From Calocera cornea HHB12733 (Eukaryota; Basidiomycota; Dacrymycetes; Dacrymycetales; Dacrymycetaceae): a stretch of 64,000 nt of DNA. Of this stretch, positions 44,697-55,217 are shown one piece after another; position 1 is the first letter of the stretch, and every line of letters begins with the position of its first letter. The notes below the pieces were generated by a model that saw only the letters and a program-made list of their open reading frames with translations, was not told the origin of the DNA and searched no databases. Position numbers and translations under genes: made by a program. The DNA is taken from contig KV423964.1 of NCBI GenBank assembly GCA_001632435.1, positions 62,001 through 126,000 on the forward strand, read 5' to 3'.

Positions 44697-45509
44697 ATGA
44701 CAACAACTATGTCTCTCATCCCCAACAGCATACTCCCGTGGTTCCACCACCTCCTAAGCGACGTGAGAAACACCAATAAAATCGAAAACAGCTCGTACGG
44801 TGCCACCAACATGATCCTCCTCCTCACCTTCCAGCATGCACTCCCTGCCCCCCACGCTTTCATGATCAAACCACAAGGCAATCTCTACATCGCTTACGAT
44901 GCCACGGGAGCAAATGCCTTCGAACAAATCCGAGCCCTCTTTGCAGCGCAGGACTCATCCCGTACCGACATCGGGGCGCTTGAGGTCAACACCCCCTCCC
45001 CCGTTCGCGAGCTGGCCACGAACCTACGCATCAATTTCCCAGGTGAAGCGGAAATAACCCTACCCCAATCCGCTCAGGGCTTACAAACTCTGCACAAGAA
45101 ACATAACCCACAGGACTCCTTCGGCAACGAAAGCACACGTCTGGCAATCCGCCACCCCGACTACACCACGGTGACCTTCACTGGTGATACCCAAATCATC
45201 CGAAACATAGTCGAGAACAAGAGACTGGGAGTCCTATGGAGCGACTGCCGATCCCAGGTCACAACGTACCTCAGACGAGTGAAGCAAACAAACCCCCCAC
45301 GCAACTTCCTCCTGTTGGTGATTCTAGGCCTGACAGTCAAGATCTTGCGCCTTACCGACACCAACGAACCGTCCGACTCCTTCCCACTGGAGGACTTCGA
45401 GCGACTCTACCTCTGTATACGCTCTACTCTCCCAGCCTTCGAGAACCACGACCTCCGACTCTTCCCCACCCCATCCCTCACGCAGATACATAACCTCCCT
45501 GTACTCTAA
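44697..45509 (+). CDS. LINE-associated ORF4, unknown
   Basis: 270 residues from an ATG 32 bp after the ORF3 stop. It starts MTTTMSLIPNSILPWFHHLL. It has mixed hydrophobic and polar content without low complexity, a basic central region (RSQVTTYLRRVKQ) and a hydrophobic segment (NFLLLVILGLTVKIL). No recognised domain. The uninterrupted frame and tight spacing with ORF3 argue for a real protein carried by the element. A captured host exon is the alternative. Confidence 0.7.
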   Translation: MTTTMSLIPNSILPWFHHLLSDVRNTNKIENSSYGATNMILLLTFQHALPAPHAFMIKPQGNLYIAYDATGANAFEQIRALFAAQDSSRTDIGALEVNTPSPVRELATNLRINFPGEAEITLPQSAQGLQTLHKKHNPQDSFGNESTRLAIRHPDYTTVTFTGDTQIIRNIVENKRLGVLWSDCRSQVTTYLRRVKQTNPPRNFLLLVILGLTVKILRLTDTNEPSDSFPLEDFERLYLCIRSTLPAFENHDLRLFPTPSLTQIHNLPVL

Positions 45510-45761
45510 GTAGCCATCCATACCAATAGACGGTGAACAATACCATGTTCGGCGATGCGCTCCGCGCCTGCGCCCTCTGACTGCTTGCAGCCAGGAAGGG
45601 ATCGTCTTGGACCGAGTCCCCCCTGACCCGGAATCCACACCTAAGAGTTTTACTGGGTCGGCCACCACACTAACGCCAGCCCCAGACAAGCCCGAGCGAT
45701 TACAGGCTTTCCGCCGGCTCGAGTGAGTGACACACCGGGGTCATTTCTCTTAAGTGATGAA

Positions 45762-45861
45762 NNNNNNNNNNNNNNNNNNNNNNNNNNNNNNNNNNNNNNN
45801 NNNNNNNNNNNNNNNNNNNNNNNNNNNNNNNNNNNNNNNNNNNNNNNNNNNNNNNNNNNNN
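45762..45861. other. Assembly gap (100 N)
   Basis: Exactly 100 N between the LINE 3' segment and the poly(A) tract, the conventional placeholder for a gap of unknown size. Element length and the insertion junction are therefore uncertain on this side. Confidence 0.98.

Positions 45862-45907
<46 letters not shown>
45862..45907 (+). repeat. 46-nt poly(A) tract
   Basis: An uninterrupted A run at the 3' end of the LINE, as expected for target-primed reverse transcription of a polyadenylated RNA. Confidence 0.85.
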
Positions 45908-45908
<1 letters not shown>

Positions 45909-46207
45909 CGGCTGAGACTATGACGCCGTTTGAAGACCTTCAATGCTACGTCCGAGCCATCTGACGCAGTTTTTACCCTCCATACATGAGAAGAATCACC
46001 CCTCGCGAGTGCAGAGCGGCCAACGGGTGGTATGACGTCGACGAACGGCGGTGAAATGGAAAGCCATAGTGCATCTAGGGTAAGCGGCCCATTATCTAAA
46101 CGAGGCAACAGACGGTCAGCGCTAGTCCGTATTTCGAAAATGTGTTTCTTGCCTCCGTCTTCTCTTGATTCCCCTCTCTCTCGACTAAGCATGGTCGCCG
46201 TATGCAC
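45908..46207 (-). pseudogene. N-lobe exon of kinase A, separated by the LINE
   Basis: A minus-strand frame from an ATG at 46207 ends in a degenerate Gly-loop and the beta-3 Lys (ALARGDSSHVW, SDGSDVALKVFKRR). It then runs straight into the poly(A) tract, read as poly-T. This is the segment expected just before the LIREISIW exon that begins at 38215, on the other side of the retrotransposon. The Gly-loop lacks the usual Gly-x-Gly-x-x-Gly. The end of the exon and its splice donor are not visible; they may have been deleted or hidden by the assembly gap. Confidence 0.7.
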
Positions 46208-46613
46208 TTCGAGCCTGCGTTACTTTGCTCCCACTATTCGTGACAGGGTCGAATCCACCCTGCAGGTCTGAGCGACCCCTCTGATGCTCGGAAGATAGGA
46301 CTACGGAGGAAGCGGGTATTGAATCGGTGCAGAACTATTGTGTGTCGCACTGTATGTGAAGTATAGGGACGAGGTCGTACAACGTTAACATTAGCCTGGC
46401 GGAGACGAAGTTGCCAGCTCATCACGCGTTTACTGTATCGCGCTTATCGGAGAAACTTCCAGGTCGTTCCTCCCTGAGCATCTTGGAATGGACGAGGCAC
46501 TGCATGGCAGTGCTGCTCTATGGGCATCAGAATATTGCTTAGAACCAATATAACAAATGTGCAACACGCCACTGAGCGTAAGTCATCTTCCAATTGTCAT
46601 CTCATCCCTACAA

Positions 46614-49369
46614 CTACTTCCAACAGAGCACATCATACCCCCCGGTTACCTTGATCTCACGACCGTTGAAGCCGATGATGGCACGTCCAAGGTCAGGATT
46701 GACCTTACCAGGTATCCTCCGGGTCTGCCACCACACAGCAGCATGATGCAAAGTGGTACCTTCTTTCGTCTTTCCGCCGATAACTGGTGTTCGCCCATCG
46801 GGAATGCGACCATGCTGGCATCGCACCCACTCCATGCTTTCCGTCTCATTCAGCATACCAAATTTTCCTCTCCAACGATACTCGTAGCCCTTCATGGTGT
46901 AGTAGACGTCGAAGTGTGGTCTGATCTGGTTTCTTGCGTTGTTGAGCCACTCCCAATCCCACAGGGTTGCCTTTCCAGGTGTCGCAGCTACGCCGTCTGA
47001 GTCGTAGCATGTTACGATGAAAGACGGCTGCCCGTCTCGGTCTCGGAATGTTACTTGATCCGGCAGGAAACCTGCTCGAAAGGTTTTCACCTCGACGGTG
47101 GTTTTCATGATAACCCGGCCTCCCTCTCCTGTCCCGTCAGACGGAGCTTGCAATGGCTGCGAGATTGTAGGGAGGCAGATGTGATTGAAGTGTGTCGCAT
47201 GTCGGTAGTCGACGATTGCATCTTGACAACTAGTTCCCTTGGGGCAATCGGGTCGAAGTGTTGGTGATAGCATCCCTGGTTGGCATGTTAGTCGACAGCA
47301 TTGCAGACACCAGATCAGCTACTGACGCAATACCTCATCCGTCTGCCTCTGATGCATGTACCATTCAAAGAGATTGCCTTCCAACAGATCGAGAGCGCAG
47401 CGATGACATGTCCAGTCAGACATCTGGAATGTTTCCTGATCATCGGCCAAGGCAGGGCCTTGCCATTTCGTACGAGGCAGTCCCTTGTCTCCATACAGTT
47501 CAGCAACCGACTTGAGAAGCTCGTTGAACGTGTAGCCCTTTTCGAAGAGATAGCTGCGAAGTTTTTGTTGCTCATAGCGGTTCCCGAAGAAAAGGTATGG
47601 GGTGAGCAGGTCGAGCATCTCTGTTGCCGGCTCATCCGAAAACCAATCTAAGGGAGCGGTTAGGAAATCTCGAGACTAATTCGAGACTGCGAACCTTCTA
47701 GATGTTGAAGCGGTCCACGTTTGAAAATAGTCGTTTCTCTGGCTCCTTCACATGACCCATAGATGTTCTCGCAGAAGAATGCAGTACAGAGAGCGCCTGA
47801 AGAAGCAAGAGTCAAGTAAGGAAGACTCCCTCTAGTACACAGACGTACATCTATCATCCTTCACAGCCTTGCGAATAGGCACCAGGTTGCTGCACAGAAT
47901 GCATTCTGAATGACCTTCTGGAATCCATCCGGCAGAGTACGGAAGTCGTTCTGCATCCTGGGCGTCCTCAAGATCCGGAACTGGGTGCTCGCACACATAG
48001 CCAAACGAGTTGTCCGGGTCGCAGAAGGGACAAGGTCTGCTGATCGTAAGAGTTGGTCTAAAGGGTCGCGTGGAGATGGACGTACTCGTATACTTCGAAT
48101 GCATGTTGTCGAGGGGGAAGTGGGGCATATGCTGGTGGAGGGGTTGCCGCCACGTGAGCATTTGCCATTAGTTGTGCCACTTCATGCACGTCTGACGATG
48201 GGTCAAGGTACTGCGCCAGATCGGCCAAGCCAGGTCGAGAAGCGGGCTGTGCTTCCCAGCATCTCGTGATGTACGTCCACAACCGCGGTGTTAAGCCTCT
48301 CCTTGTTGCGTCGTCACCAGGGTGTGGAGGGCGTTTGCCGCCGACAGCCGCCATCGAAGCTTCTATGTTACCAAGACCATAGAATGGTACTCGGCCCGAG
48401 TAGATCTGCGACAGATTAGCCAGAAGAACTAAGCACAGATGTCTGCATACCTCGTAGATGGTCAAGCCGAACGAGTAGACGTCGCTCGCAGGGGTTCTGG
48501 AAGTACGTCCGCTCAGGCCATATTCGTCTGGGACTAGCCGTTCTGGAGCCATCCATCTTGCAGAGCCAGCGAAAGTTTGTGAGGTTGTCTGTCCCTGTGT
48601 GTTTTGCGAGTCGATGACTGACAGACCGAAGTCCGCTAGGACGGGATGGCCATCCGATGCAACAAGGATGTTGGCCTGAATGGATGTGAGCAATGCCCCA
48701 GCTTCTACCTAGATCGGGCTCACGCCTTTGATATCGCCATGCACCACACCCTTGTCGTGAAGATATATGAGGCCATCCGCCACGCCTCGGATCTGATCGC
48801 GTAGTGTGAGAACCCGCACGCCAGCGGGAAGCTATGGCTCACGAGATGGGCTCGATCGGCATCTTCATGTGATTCTAGGTATTTCATGACGTTCCCATAC
48901 GACTCCCACGGAGAGACGAGGTACGGCACTCGCAAGTCAGGCTGGACACTGAGTCCCAGAAAGGGCAAGACATTTGGATGCTCTAGCGTAGACCAGATTG
49001 AGATCTCCCGGATCAAGAGCTGTCGACGAGCAACGATCAGTGGGTGCCGGTATGCTGGACAGGATCAGACGTACCTTAATTAGCGAATGATCCTCATGGT
49101 TTATCCGTAAACCCTTCATCGCGACTTCCAACCCATCCGACACCCTCTTCCCTCGCCAGACATCTGCATAACCACCGCCATCGATCGGGAATTCTCCTAT
49201 TCGCGTAACCTCGACCCAGCGTGCCGAAATCGACGTCAAGAGCCTGGTCGTCTCCGGAGATTGCGGTTCTACACGGGAAGTCAAATTCTGCTACCCGATC
49301 TGCTTAGAAGTGAGTCGTACCGTGCTTCGCGATTGAGATGTCAGTCTGCTGCACGCCCACGGACGCCAT
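46614..49369 (-). CDS. Protein kinase fused to CHFR-like Cys-rich region and DM9-like C-terminus
   Basis: Ten exons close in frame: 49369-49321, 49268-49075, 49019-48843, 48792-48724, 48675-48451, 48405-48086, 48036-47849, 47796-47695, 47647-47327 and 47275-46614, giving 768 aa. Residues about 40-340 are a kinase: Gly-loop IDGGGYADVW, Lys68, Glu86 in REIS, HGDIKG (Asp160), Asn165, DFG (Asp178), WMAPERL. From residue about 346 come Cys pairs (CPFC, CEH, CILC), then CALCTAFFCENIYGSC, FGNRYEQQKLRSYL, WTCHRCALDLL and RPDCPKGTSC...HATHFNHIC (559-582). These match the cysteine-rich/PBZ end of CHFR ubiquitin ligases. Residues 696-768 look DM9/DUF3421-like (IPGKVNP, GGYDVLCW). No FHA or RING is seen. 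The kinase-to-CRD joint is a 49-bp GTACGT..CAG intron, phase 2 on both sides. It lies upstream of the dual-kinase gene on the same strand. Confidence 0.78.
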
Positions 49370-50047
49370 TGGTATTACGGGAGTCTCGGGGGTAAACCGT
49401 TGGGATTGAATGGGATGCCGTAAGTCCGCCGGGGTGTTCGAGGGCGGGCAAGGATACCTGTATAGCAGGCCGGGAGGGCAATGTCGTCTTGTACAGTTAT
49501 AACAGGGACAGCGGAGCTCAGGGGGTATACATTCGGGCAGGGTGAGGCATGCTATGGATCGGGCAGTGAGGCTCACGACCGCATGCCCTGCAGCCGTCAA
49601 CGGAAGCGCTGGCTTCGGAAGTTCGCCGACCCTGCCTTGCTGACCCTGAAGTCATGCTGAAGAGGGTGGGAATGAATGACTAATGAGGTGTAGGCTTGAC
49701 AGATCTTTGTGATGAAACGACGAGGGTTGATTGGCTGCGCTGTGGTGGATGCAGTGCACAGAACATTGTGACACAGGTCGCGCTTGCAGCAACTCCCGTC
49801 TAGAAGCTTGATACGTTTTCCCGCTGCTCGTGCGACGCGGCGGAGATGATATACGGAGTTGTACCTCTCCTGTACAAGGCGCTAGACGTTGATCTTGGTA
49901 TGCTATAACAACAACAACGGCGCTAACGAAATACAAAGTCTACGGTACGCATACAACGGCGCCCTGATTTTGCGGGGTGGGGATAGTCGTACAAACTATG
50001 GTAGTACAGTAAATCGTGAATGAGCTCGTCAATGGGACATGATTCTT
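49370..50047. promoter_or_regulatory. Promoter side of the kinase fusion gene and 3' side of the next gene
   Basis: No supported gene. An AT-richer segment near 49890-50030 probably includes the 3' UTR of the gene to the right. Confidence 0.35.
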
Positions 50048-51376
50048 CTACAGGCGGGTTTCAGCGTCCTTGCCTGCGTAGCTGGCTAGGACCCAATCCT
50101 GCTCCTGGCCGATATGCTCCCAGTCTTCCGAGTCCGAGTCGGAATTCGAAGGGACGGCAAAGGTGAGTGTTAGCAGGAAGTGTAAGGCGCCGTCTGCAGA
50201 GAGACAGGCTGGGAGGGTGAGGCGATCCTCCATCGGGCTGAAGGGGATGAAGAGGATGTTGTTCGTCCCTGACTGGGAAAGCGGGACGAGCGTGACGGGC
50301 ACCGACTTGTCCTTCATCATCGACACGGCCATGCTGTTCTTCCTTCCAGAGGAGGATGCAGCGTCGCGCGCGACGATGGTGAGGTCGGCATCGAGGAGGT
50401 GGATGGGGTCGCCCTCGACCAGCCGGAGGAGGATGCTGTCGTGGTTCGTGGGCTCGATGCACCACAGGCGGCCTGCGGCGATCCACTCGACGGGCAGGGG
50501 CAGCGGGCGCTTCCTCTCGTTGGGCAGTGTGCGGATCTTGGTGAGCAGCTCGGGCATGTCGGCGATCGACCCCTCGACGTGGATCTTGCCCTCCTCTTCG
50601 CGCAGCGACATGTCGTACCGGACGATGTCGACCGTCTCGTTCGCTGCGAGCGCGGAGCGCAGCGCCTGGAACATGCCGTTGTCGCCGCGCATCATGCACC
50701 CTCTTCTGACGAACATGTCGACGTGCCGTGCGGGCGTGTTCTCGAGCAGGAACTGCAGCAGCCCGGCATCCTCCCAGCAGCTGAAGATCTCGTACACGAG
50801 CGGGGGCACGCCGAGGCCCTCCATGTCCTCCGAGAGCACCTCGCCGAAGGTCACTCCGGCAGCACGGCAGTTCTCCTTGCACTCCTCCAGCATCTCGTGT
50901 GCGATCGTCGACCGCGCAGGGTTGTCGCTCGTCACGGCTGAGCGAACCATGTCCCGCACGCTGTTCCGCACGCTGTGGTGCGACCGGTGGCCCACATCAT
51001 AGTCCCTGCTCGAGTGGCCGAACCAGGAGGAGAAGTTCCCAGAAGCAACATGGTGCTTCCTCCGATTCTTGCGCTTTTGACGCTCGCCAGGCGGTGTGCT
51101 GCCCCGACTGCCGGTGGCCCTGTCGCTGTCGCTGTCGCCCCTCCCAAACGCATGATCGCTCGAGAGCGCCTCTCCGTTCCTCTCCCTCCAAGCCCGCACG
51201 ACCTCTGCCGCGCTCGGATAAGCGCCGTAGTGTCGATCTGGGCTGTATACGGGCGCTGGCGTGCCCTCTTCCGGCTCGTGCGGAAGTGGCGGGTACTCGT
51301 CGATGCCGTCCTGGCTGCTCACGCGCCATTCGCGCTCTTGCATATGCTTGATGTAGTCCGGGTGTGTCTCCGCCAT
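50048..51376 (-). CDS. Unrecognised single-exon protein
   Basis: 442 residues without introns. The first 150 residues are hydrophilic and probably disordered, with a basic patch (RQKRKNRRKHH). The remainder looks folded: FGEVLSEDMEGLGVPPLVYEIF, ARHVDMFVRRGCMMRGDNGMF, VEWIAAGRLWCIEPTNHDSILLRLVEG and a hydrophobic FLLTLTFAVP near the C-terminus. I do not recognise a family and see no catalytic motif, signal peptide or membrane helix. Strong codon bias and length support a real gene. Confidence 0.72.
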   Translation of the reverse strand: MAETHPDYIKHMQEREWRVSSQDGIDEYPPLPHEPEEGTPAPVYSPDRHYGAYPSAAEVVRAWRERNGEALSSDHAFGRGDSDSDRATGSRGSTPPGERQKRKNRRKHHVASGNFSSWFGHSSRDYDVGHRSHHSVRNSVRDMVRSAVTSDNPARSTIAHEMLEECKENCRAAGVTFGEVLSEDMEGLGVPPLVYEIFSCWEDAGLLQFLLENTPARHVDMFVRRGCMMRGDNGMFQALRSALAANETVDIVRYDMSLREEEGKIHVEGSIADMPELLTKIRTLPNERKRPLPLPVEWIAAGRLWCIEPTNHDSILLRLVEGDPIHLLDADLTIVARDAASSSGRKNSMAVSMMKDKSVPVTLVPLSQSGTNNILFIPFSPMEDRLTLPACLSADGALHFLLTLTFAVPSNSDSDSEDWEHIGQEQDWVLASYAGKDAETRL

Positions 51377-52164
51377 TCAGTGATCAGGGTAGGGTAGGGT
51401 AGGGTAAGTAAGTGGGTGGGTGGGAGGGTAAGATTGAGTAGGTAAGTGCACAAGCACAGGGTAGATAAGTATATCGAGTGCATGGAACGCGTATGCACGA
51501 GGCCGGGGTTATGCGAGCGATGGTGTCGGGGGTCGACTCAGCCCGCCTGCGCCCGCTGTGCCCGTGCGGGCCCGTGGCAGGGCGGTGCGGATCAATGCGG
51601 CCGGCGCTTCAGGGATTGCCGACTCTGTGCTCAGCTGTGGCTGACTATGTAGCCCGGCACCAGCTCAGCCCGCTCGTTCAACAGAAGAATATGGAAATGC
51701 TATGTAGTATTGTGGTATGATAAGTACTTGGAGGGTCATAATAGGTCGTGATCATGAACAAAGACAAGGCGCCAACAAAACGAGACAAAGCGGCAAAACC
51801 ATCGACAGCGGAACGGAAACGAAACGGAATAGGGGGTATGAAACGATGCCAATCAGCGAGCGACGAGGTCCTACGATGCGAGTAGCGGAAGGAGCGGTCA
51901 CTCATGAGTGACATGGATGTCTGGCTGCGGGCAGCCGGAGCGAAACGTGACAAAGGGCGGGATGTACAACACGAAACAACAGAAAGGAGCACAACGAAGA
52001 TGATACGTTATATGCGTGATTTGGCAGGGTTATGGGCGATGGCGTTGAGCGGCGGGAGCAGGAGGCGTGAGGCGTGACGTGAGTCGATGCGAATAATTCA
52101 AAGTCGTATGGGTGCGAAATGCGAAAATCGAAAGTGGAAGGCAGGCGCGTTTTTTTTCCGTGTG
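51377..52164. other. Intergenic
   Basis: 788 bp. Contains an (AGGGT)4 run at 51386-51405, close to the start of the unknown gene, and otherwise nothing recognised. Confidence 0.45.
51386..51405. repeat. (AGGGT)4 microsatellite
   Basis: Four uninterrupted pentamers, ten bases upstream of the start codon of the unknown minus-strand gene, followed by GTGGGTGGG-type purine-rich sequence. Confidence 0.85.
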
Positions 52165-55100
52165 CTACGCGCCATAGTCCTGCGTCGCGAGGGCGCGGAT
52201 GTCCCAGAGCCACCGGTGGTGCTTGTCGGCCTGCTCGTCGTCGTCCACTGGCGAGGCGGGGACGCTCTCCATCCCCCCGAGCCAGCCAGCGAGCTCAGCC
52301 CGGTGCCTCGCCTCGGCGTCCTTGCACTGCTTGACCAGGTCAGGGTCGATCGCGGCGTTCCCTGGTGCCTCGGGGAGATGCAGCAGGCCGGCGCGCGCCG
52401 CTCGGATGGTGCCGGCACCCTCGTAGGTATGCTGCTGCTCGTGCAGCTCCGGGCCAAACTCGCTGCCAACACTGCTCTCCTCCTCGACGTGCTTGAACAC
52501 ATCCTCCTCCTCTGCACCGTCCCGCCTCAGCCAGCGCATCTCGATAGGGTCGAACATCATCTCCCCAACAACGCGCATCGCGCCGACAGCGCCGGCCAGG
52601 CCGAGGGACTTGAACAGCGGGGAGGTGGCGCTGGACGAGAGGTGGGTGATGAGCGCCGGGCGGGCCGACAACGGCGGCTCGAACACCCTGAGCAGGTGCT
52701 CCTGGCCGTCCCAGCGCTGCTTGGTCGGGTTCCACTTCATGCCATTTTGAGCTGCACAAACAGTCATCAGCATCACACCATCTCATAAAAGGAATGGAGC
52801 TCACTCCTCGGAAGCCCCACACTCCCCAAGTCCCGGATGAGCGTCGGCCCCCTCCGCCTATCGTTCTCCTTCTCCAACCGGCCCGGGGATGTGCGGCTCT
52901 TCGGCCTCGTCGTCTCCCTCGCAGCCTTGGGGAGCACGACTGGCTGCACGGGCGGGCCCGTGTGCCGTTTTGGCTGGGTGGGGAGCTTGGCAGCTGGTTG
53001 AGGGTGGGATTGGGCCTGTGGCTGAGGCTGGCGCAGAGAGAACATGCCTCTGCCCTGCTTCGCTGCCGGGGCAGCGGCAGAAGGCGGGAGCGGACTAACC
53101 CTGCCCCTGGACCGGAGCGTCCCTCCCCACGCGCTCGGCGCCGCAGAAGCAGGGGGCGACTTGAGCTCCTCCTTCCCCACGGGCAGGTCCTCGATCCCGT
53201 CCAGCTCCTTGCCAGTGCCCCACACCCTCCCGCCGCGCTTGTCCATCCCCCTGGGTCTCCTGAGCAGCCTGGCTACGGGCCCTTGCTGCTGGTGCGCGTT
53301 GGAGTCCTTTGCCTGGGGTTGCGGCTTGGGCGGGCTCGGGGTGCTTACGGAGCTCGAGGAGGTGGTAGGGGAGACACCCGGCCAGAGACCGGCCAGCTTG
53401 CCCCGCTGCCGCGGAGGCGTCTTCTTGCCCAGCGGCAGCTGGCCGAGCACGGGCGGTTCGGAGCGGCGCGTGGGCTGCGTACGGTGCTTTGCGAGGCTGC
53501 TCTGGGTGGCACTTGTCAGCCTGGAGCTGGAGGGGCCGTGCGAGCCATTGGAGGACGATGAGGTAGCTGGGACGCTCGGCGCCGGGCTCGGCGAGCGGGG
53601 CGAGAGGATCGCCGATGAGCCTGCTGAGGGCGGGCGGCGAAGGGACGAGGTGGGGGAGGTGGCTATGTGCAGGTTGTGCAGGTTGGCCGGGAGGGGAGGG
53701 ACGGGCGGGATGCTCTCCTGCGACGAGGTCGAGCTGCCCGTCTTCTTCCTTGCGTGGCCCGAGCCCGTAGCAGCCGCAGCAGAAGAGGGGAGCATCGTCC
53801 CCAAGCTCGCTTTTCTCCGTATGACCGGCTTGGTACTGGGCAGCGGAGCGGGGCGCGAGGAGGGCGAGGGGGACTGCAGCCTGCTGGCCGACTTCCGGTG
53901 CGCTAGGCCGGCCGCGACGCCCGTCGTGCGCGGCAGTGTCGGCGGCGGGGAGAGGTACGTGCTGCTGGGCGGGCGGCGCTGGGCCGACGGCTGCCGGCTC
54001 GCCGCGATGGGGATCATGCTCCTCCCCGCGCTGGCTGCGCGCGCAGCGCGCAGGCGCGAGGGCGAGAGGTCGTCGTCGTTTCCTATGAGCAAGCCATGCT
54101 CGAACGGCTCGTCCTCCTGGCTGCGAGGGGAGAGGAGGGCGGCAGCCTCCTCCGCGCGGGCCTTGCGCCGCTCGAGCAGGGCGCGCATGCCCGTTGCGGT
54201 CAGGTGCGCGGGGAAGAGCACGTCTGCGTCGAGGTCGTTTTCGGGTTCCGGGAGGGTCGAGATGGGCGAGTCGTGCAGGTGCAGGTCGGAGAGCGCGGGA
54301 AGGTCCGGCACGGCGGGCGGGTCGTGCTCCGGCAGGTAGTCGGCAGAGTCGCCGTGCGTGCTCGGGCCTGTGCTGGCGGAGGGGACGGGCGAGCCGGGGC
54401 AGGAGAGCGAGTCGCCCTGGCTCGAGCCGGCAGTGCTCGTACTAGGCGTGTTGAGCGATAGCGACGGAGAAGCTTGGAAGAGCGAGCTCGGGGCCGGGGA
54501 AAAGGCCGTGGTGGAGGTGACGTTCCAGGTGCTTGTGCTCTCTTTGCCTGGGGTGACGTGTGCCGAGTCTGAAGGCGGGAGAGCGAGGAAGTTGACCTCC
54601 GGGGAGAGCGCAAACGCGGCTTCGAAGTCGTCTTCCTCCGCGCTGGGCGTCGGGAGCAGCCCCGCCTTTTCAGCGAGGGAGGGGACGTTCCTCAGGCCGA
54701 GGCCGGCGATCCCCGCGGACGGGAGGACCAAGGCGGGCTTGAGCGTCTCCGCACGCTCCTCGTCCTCGTCCCAGTCCAGGTCGAGGTCGTCCACAAGCTG
54801 TGCAGACGGTAAGCGCATTTTGAGCCGGAGGGCAGAGGACGGCGGCGCGTCCGCAAAGTCGAACCCGTCGTCCTCCTGCACCGGTACGGGGGCGGGGGAG
54901 TGCGAGCCGAGGCGGGTGACACTGCCTGTGATTCGCCCTGCGAGGGGGATGACGGGGGCCGACACGTCCAGCCCTTCGTCCCAGTCCTCCTCCTGCTCCT
55001 CCTCCTGCTCTGCATGCTCCTCCCGGGCGTGCTCGCCCTTGACGGGCGAGTTCCCCGCGCTCGACCCGCCGTTCTCCGAGTCGTCCCACGTGAGCTGGGA

Positions 55101-55217
55101 GGCGAGGGAGGAGCGGTTGCGCGAGTAGGAGAGGAGGTCCTGCCCCGTCGGGAGCGGGAACTCGTCGTCTGGCCATTGCTCGGGCGGGGAGTGGGCGGGG
55201 GCGGGGATGGCGGACAT
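52165..55217 (-). CDS. BYR4: Byr4/Bfa1-type subunit of the mitotic-exit GAP
   Basis: The Bub2/Cdc16 partner that holds the Spg1/Tem1 GTPase inactive at spindle poles, controlling septation and mitotic exit. Exon 1 (55217-52805) and exon 2 (52751-52165) join across a 53-bp GTGAGC..CAG intron to give 999 aa. The first 800 residues are mostly Ser/Pro-rich and disordered with acidic patches (DWDEGLD, DLDWDEDEE). The C-terminus holds the family core: GMKWNPTKQRWDGQEHLLRVF, ARPALITHL and MRVVGEMMFDPIEMRWLR, then a Trp-rich end. Many Ser/Thr-Pro sites suggest regulation by phosphorylation. Confidence 0.85.

Larger units (their letters stand above)
38216..45907 (+). mobile_element. 5'-truncated LINE (Tad/I-like, with RNase H) plus two extra 3' ORFs
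   Basis: A non-LTR retrotransposon lies in the antisense orientation to the kinase it interrupts. In order it has an ORF1 remnant with a CCHC knuckle, ORF2 with AP endonuclease, reverse transcriptase, RNase H and a C-terminal zinc motif, then ORF3, ORF4, a short 3' segment, a 100-N gap and a 46-nt poly(A) tract. No LTRs are seen. The 5' boundary lies somewhere in 38216-38250, because the preceding bases are the kinase intron acceptor. ORF1 has no in-frame start, so the copy is 5'-truncated. ORF2 is intact, suggesting a recent insertion. No convincing target-site duplication is visible; both flanks merely share ACTATGA. Confidence 0.85.

Noticed and set aside
38190..45930. ACTATGA on both sides of the LINE as a target-site duplication
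   Set aside because: Only seven bases match, the right-hand copy does not directly follow the poly(A), and the flanking bases differ. It could be chance or obscured by the gap.
46240..46270. GGGTCGAATCCACCC resembling a tRNA T-arm
   Set aside because: The stem-loop geometry does not fit a T-arm with a TTCRANY loop, and no acceptor or anticodon arm is found upstream.
53044..54339. 431-codon plus-strand frame opposite BYR4
   Set aside because: The Gly/Arg/Ser-rich translation has no family motifs. The minus strand encodes the recognisable Byr4 core with a good splice joint.
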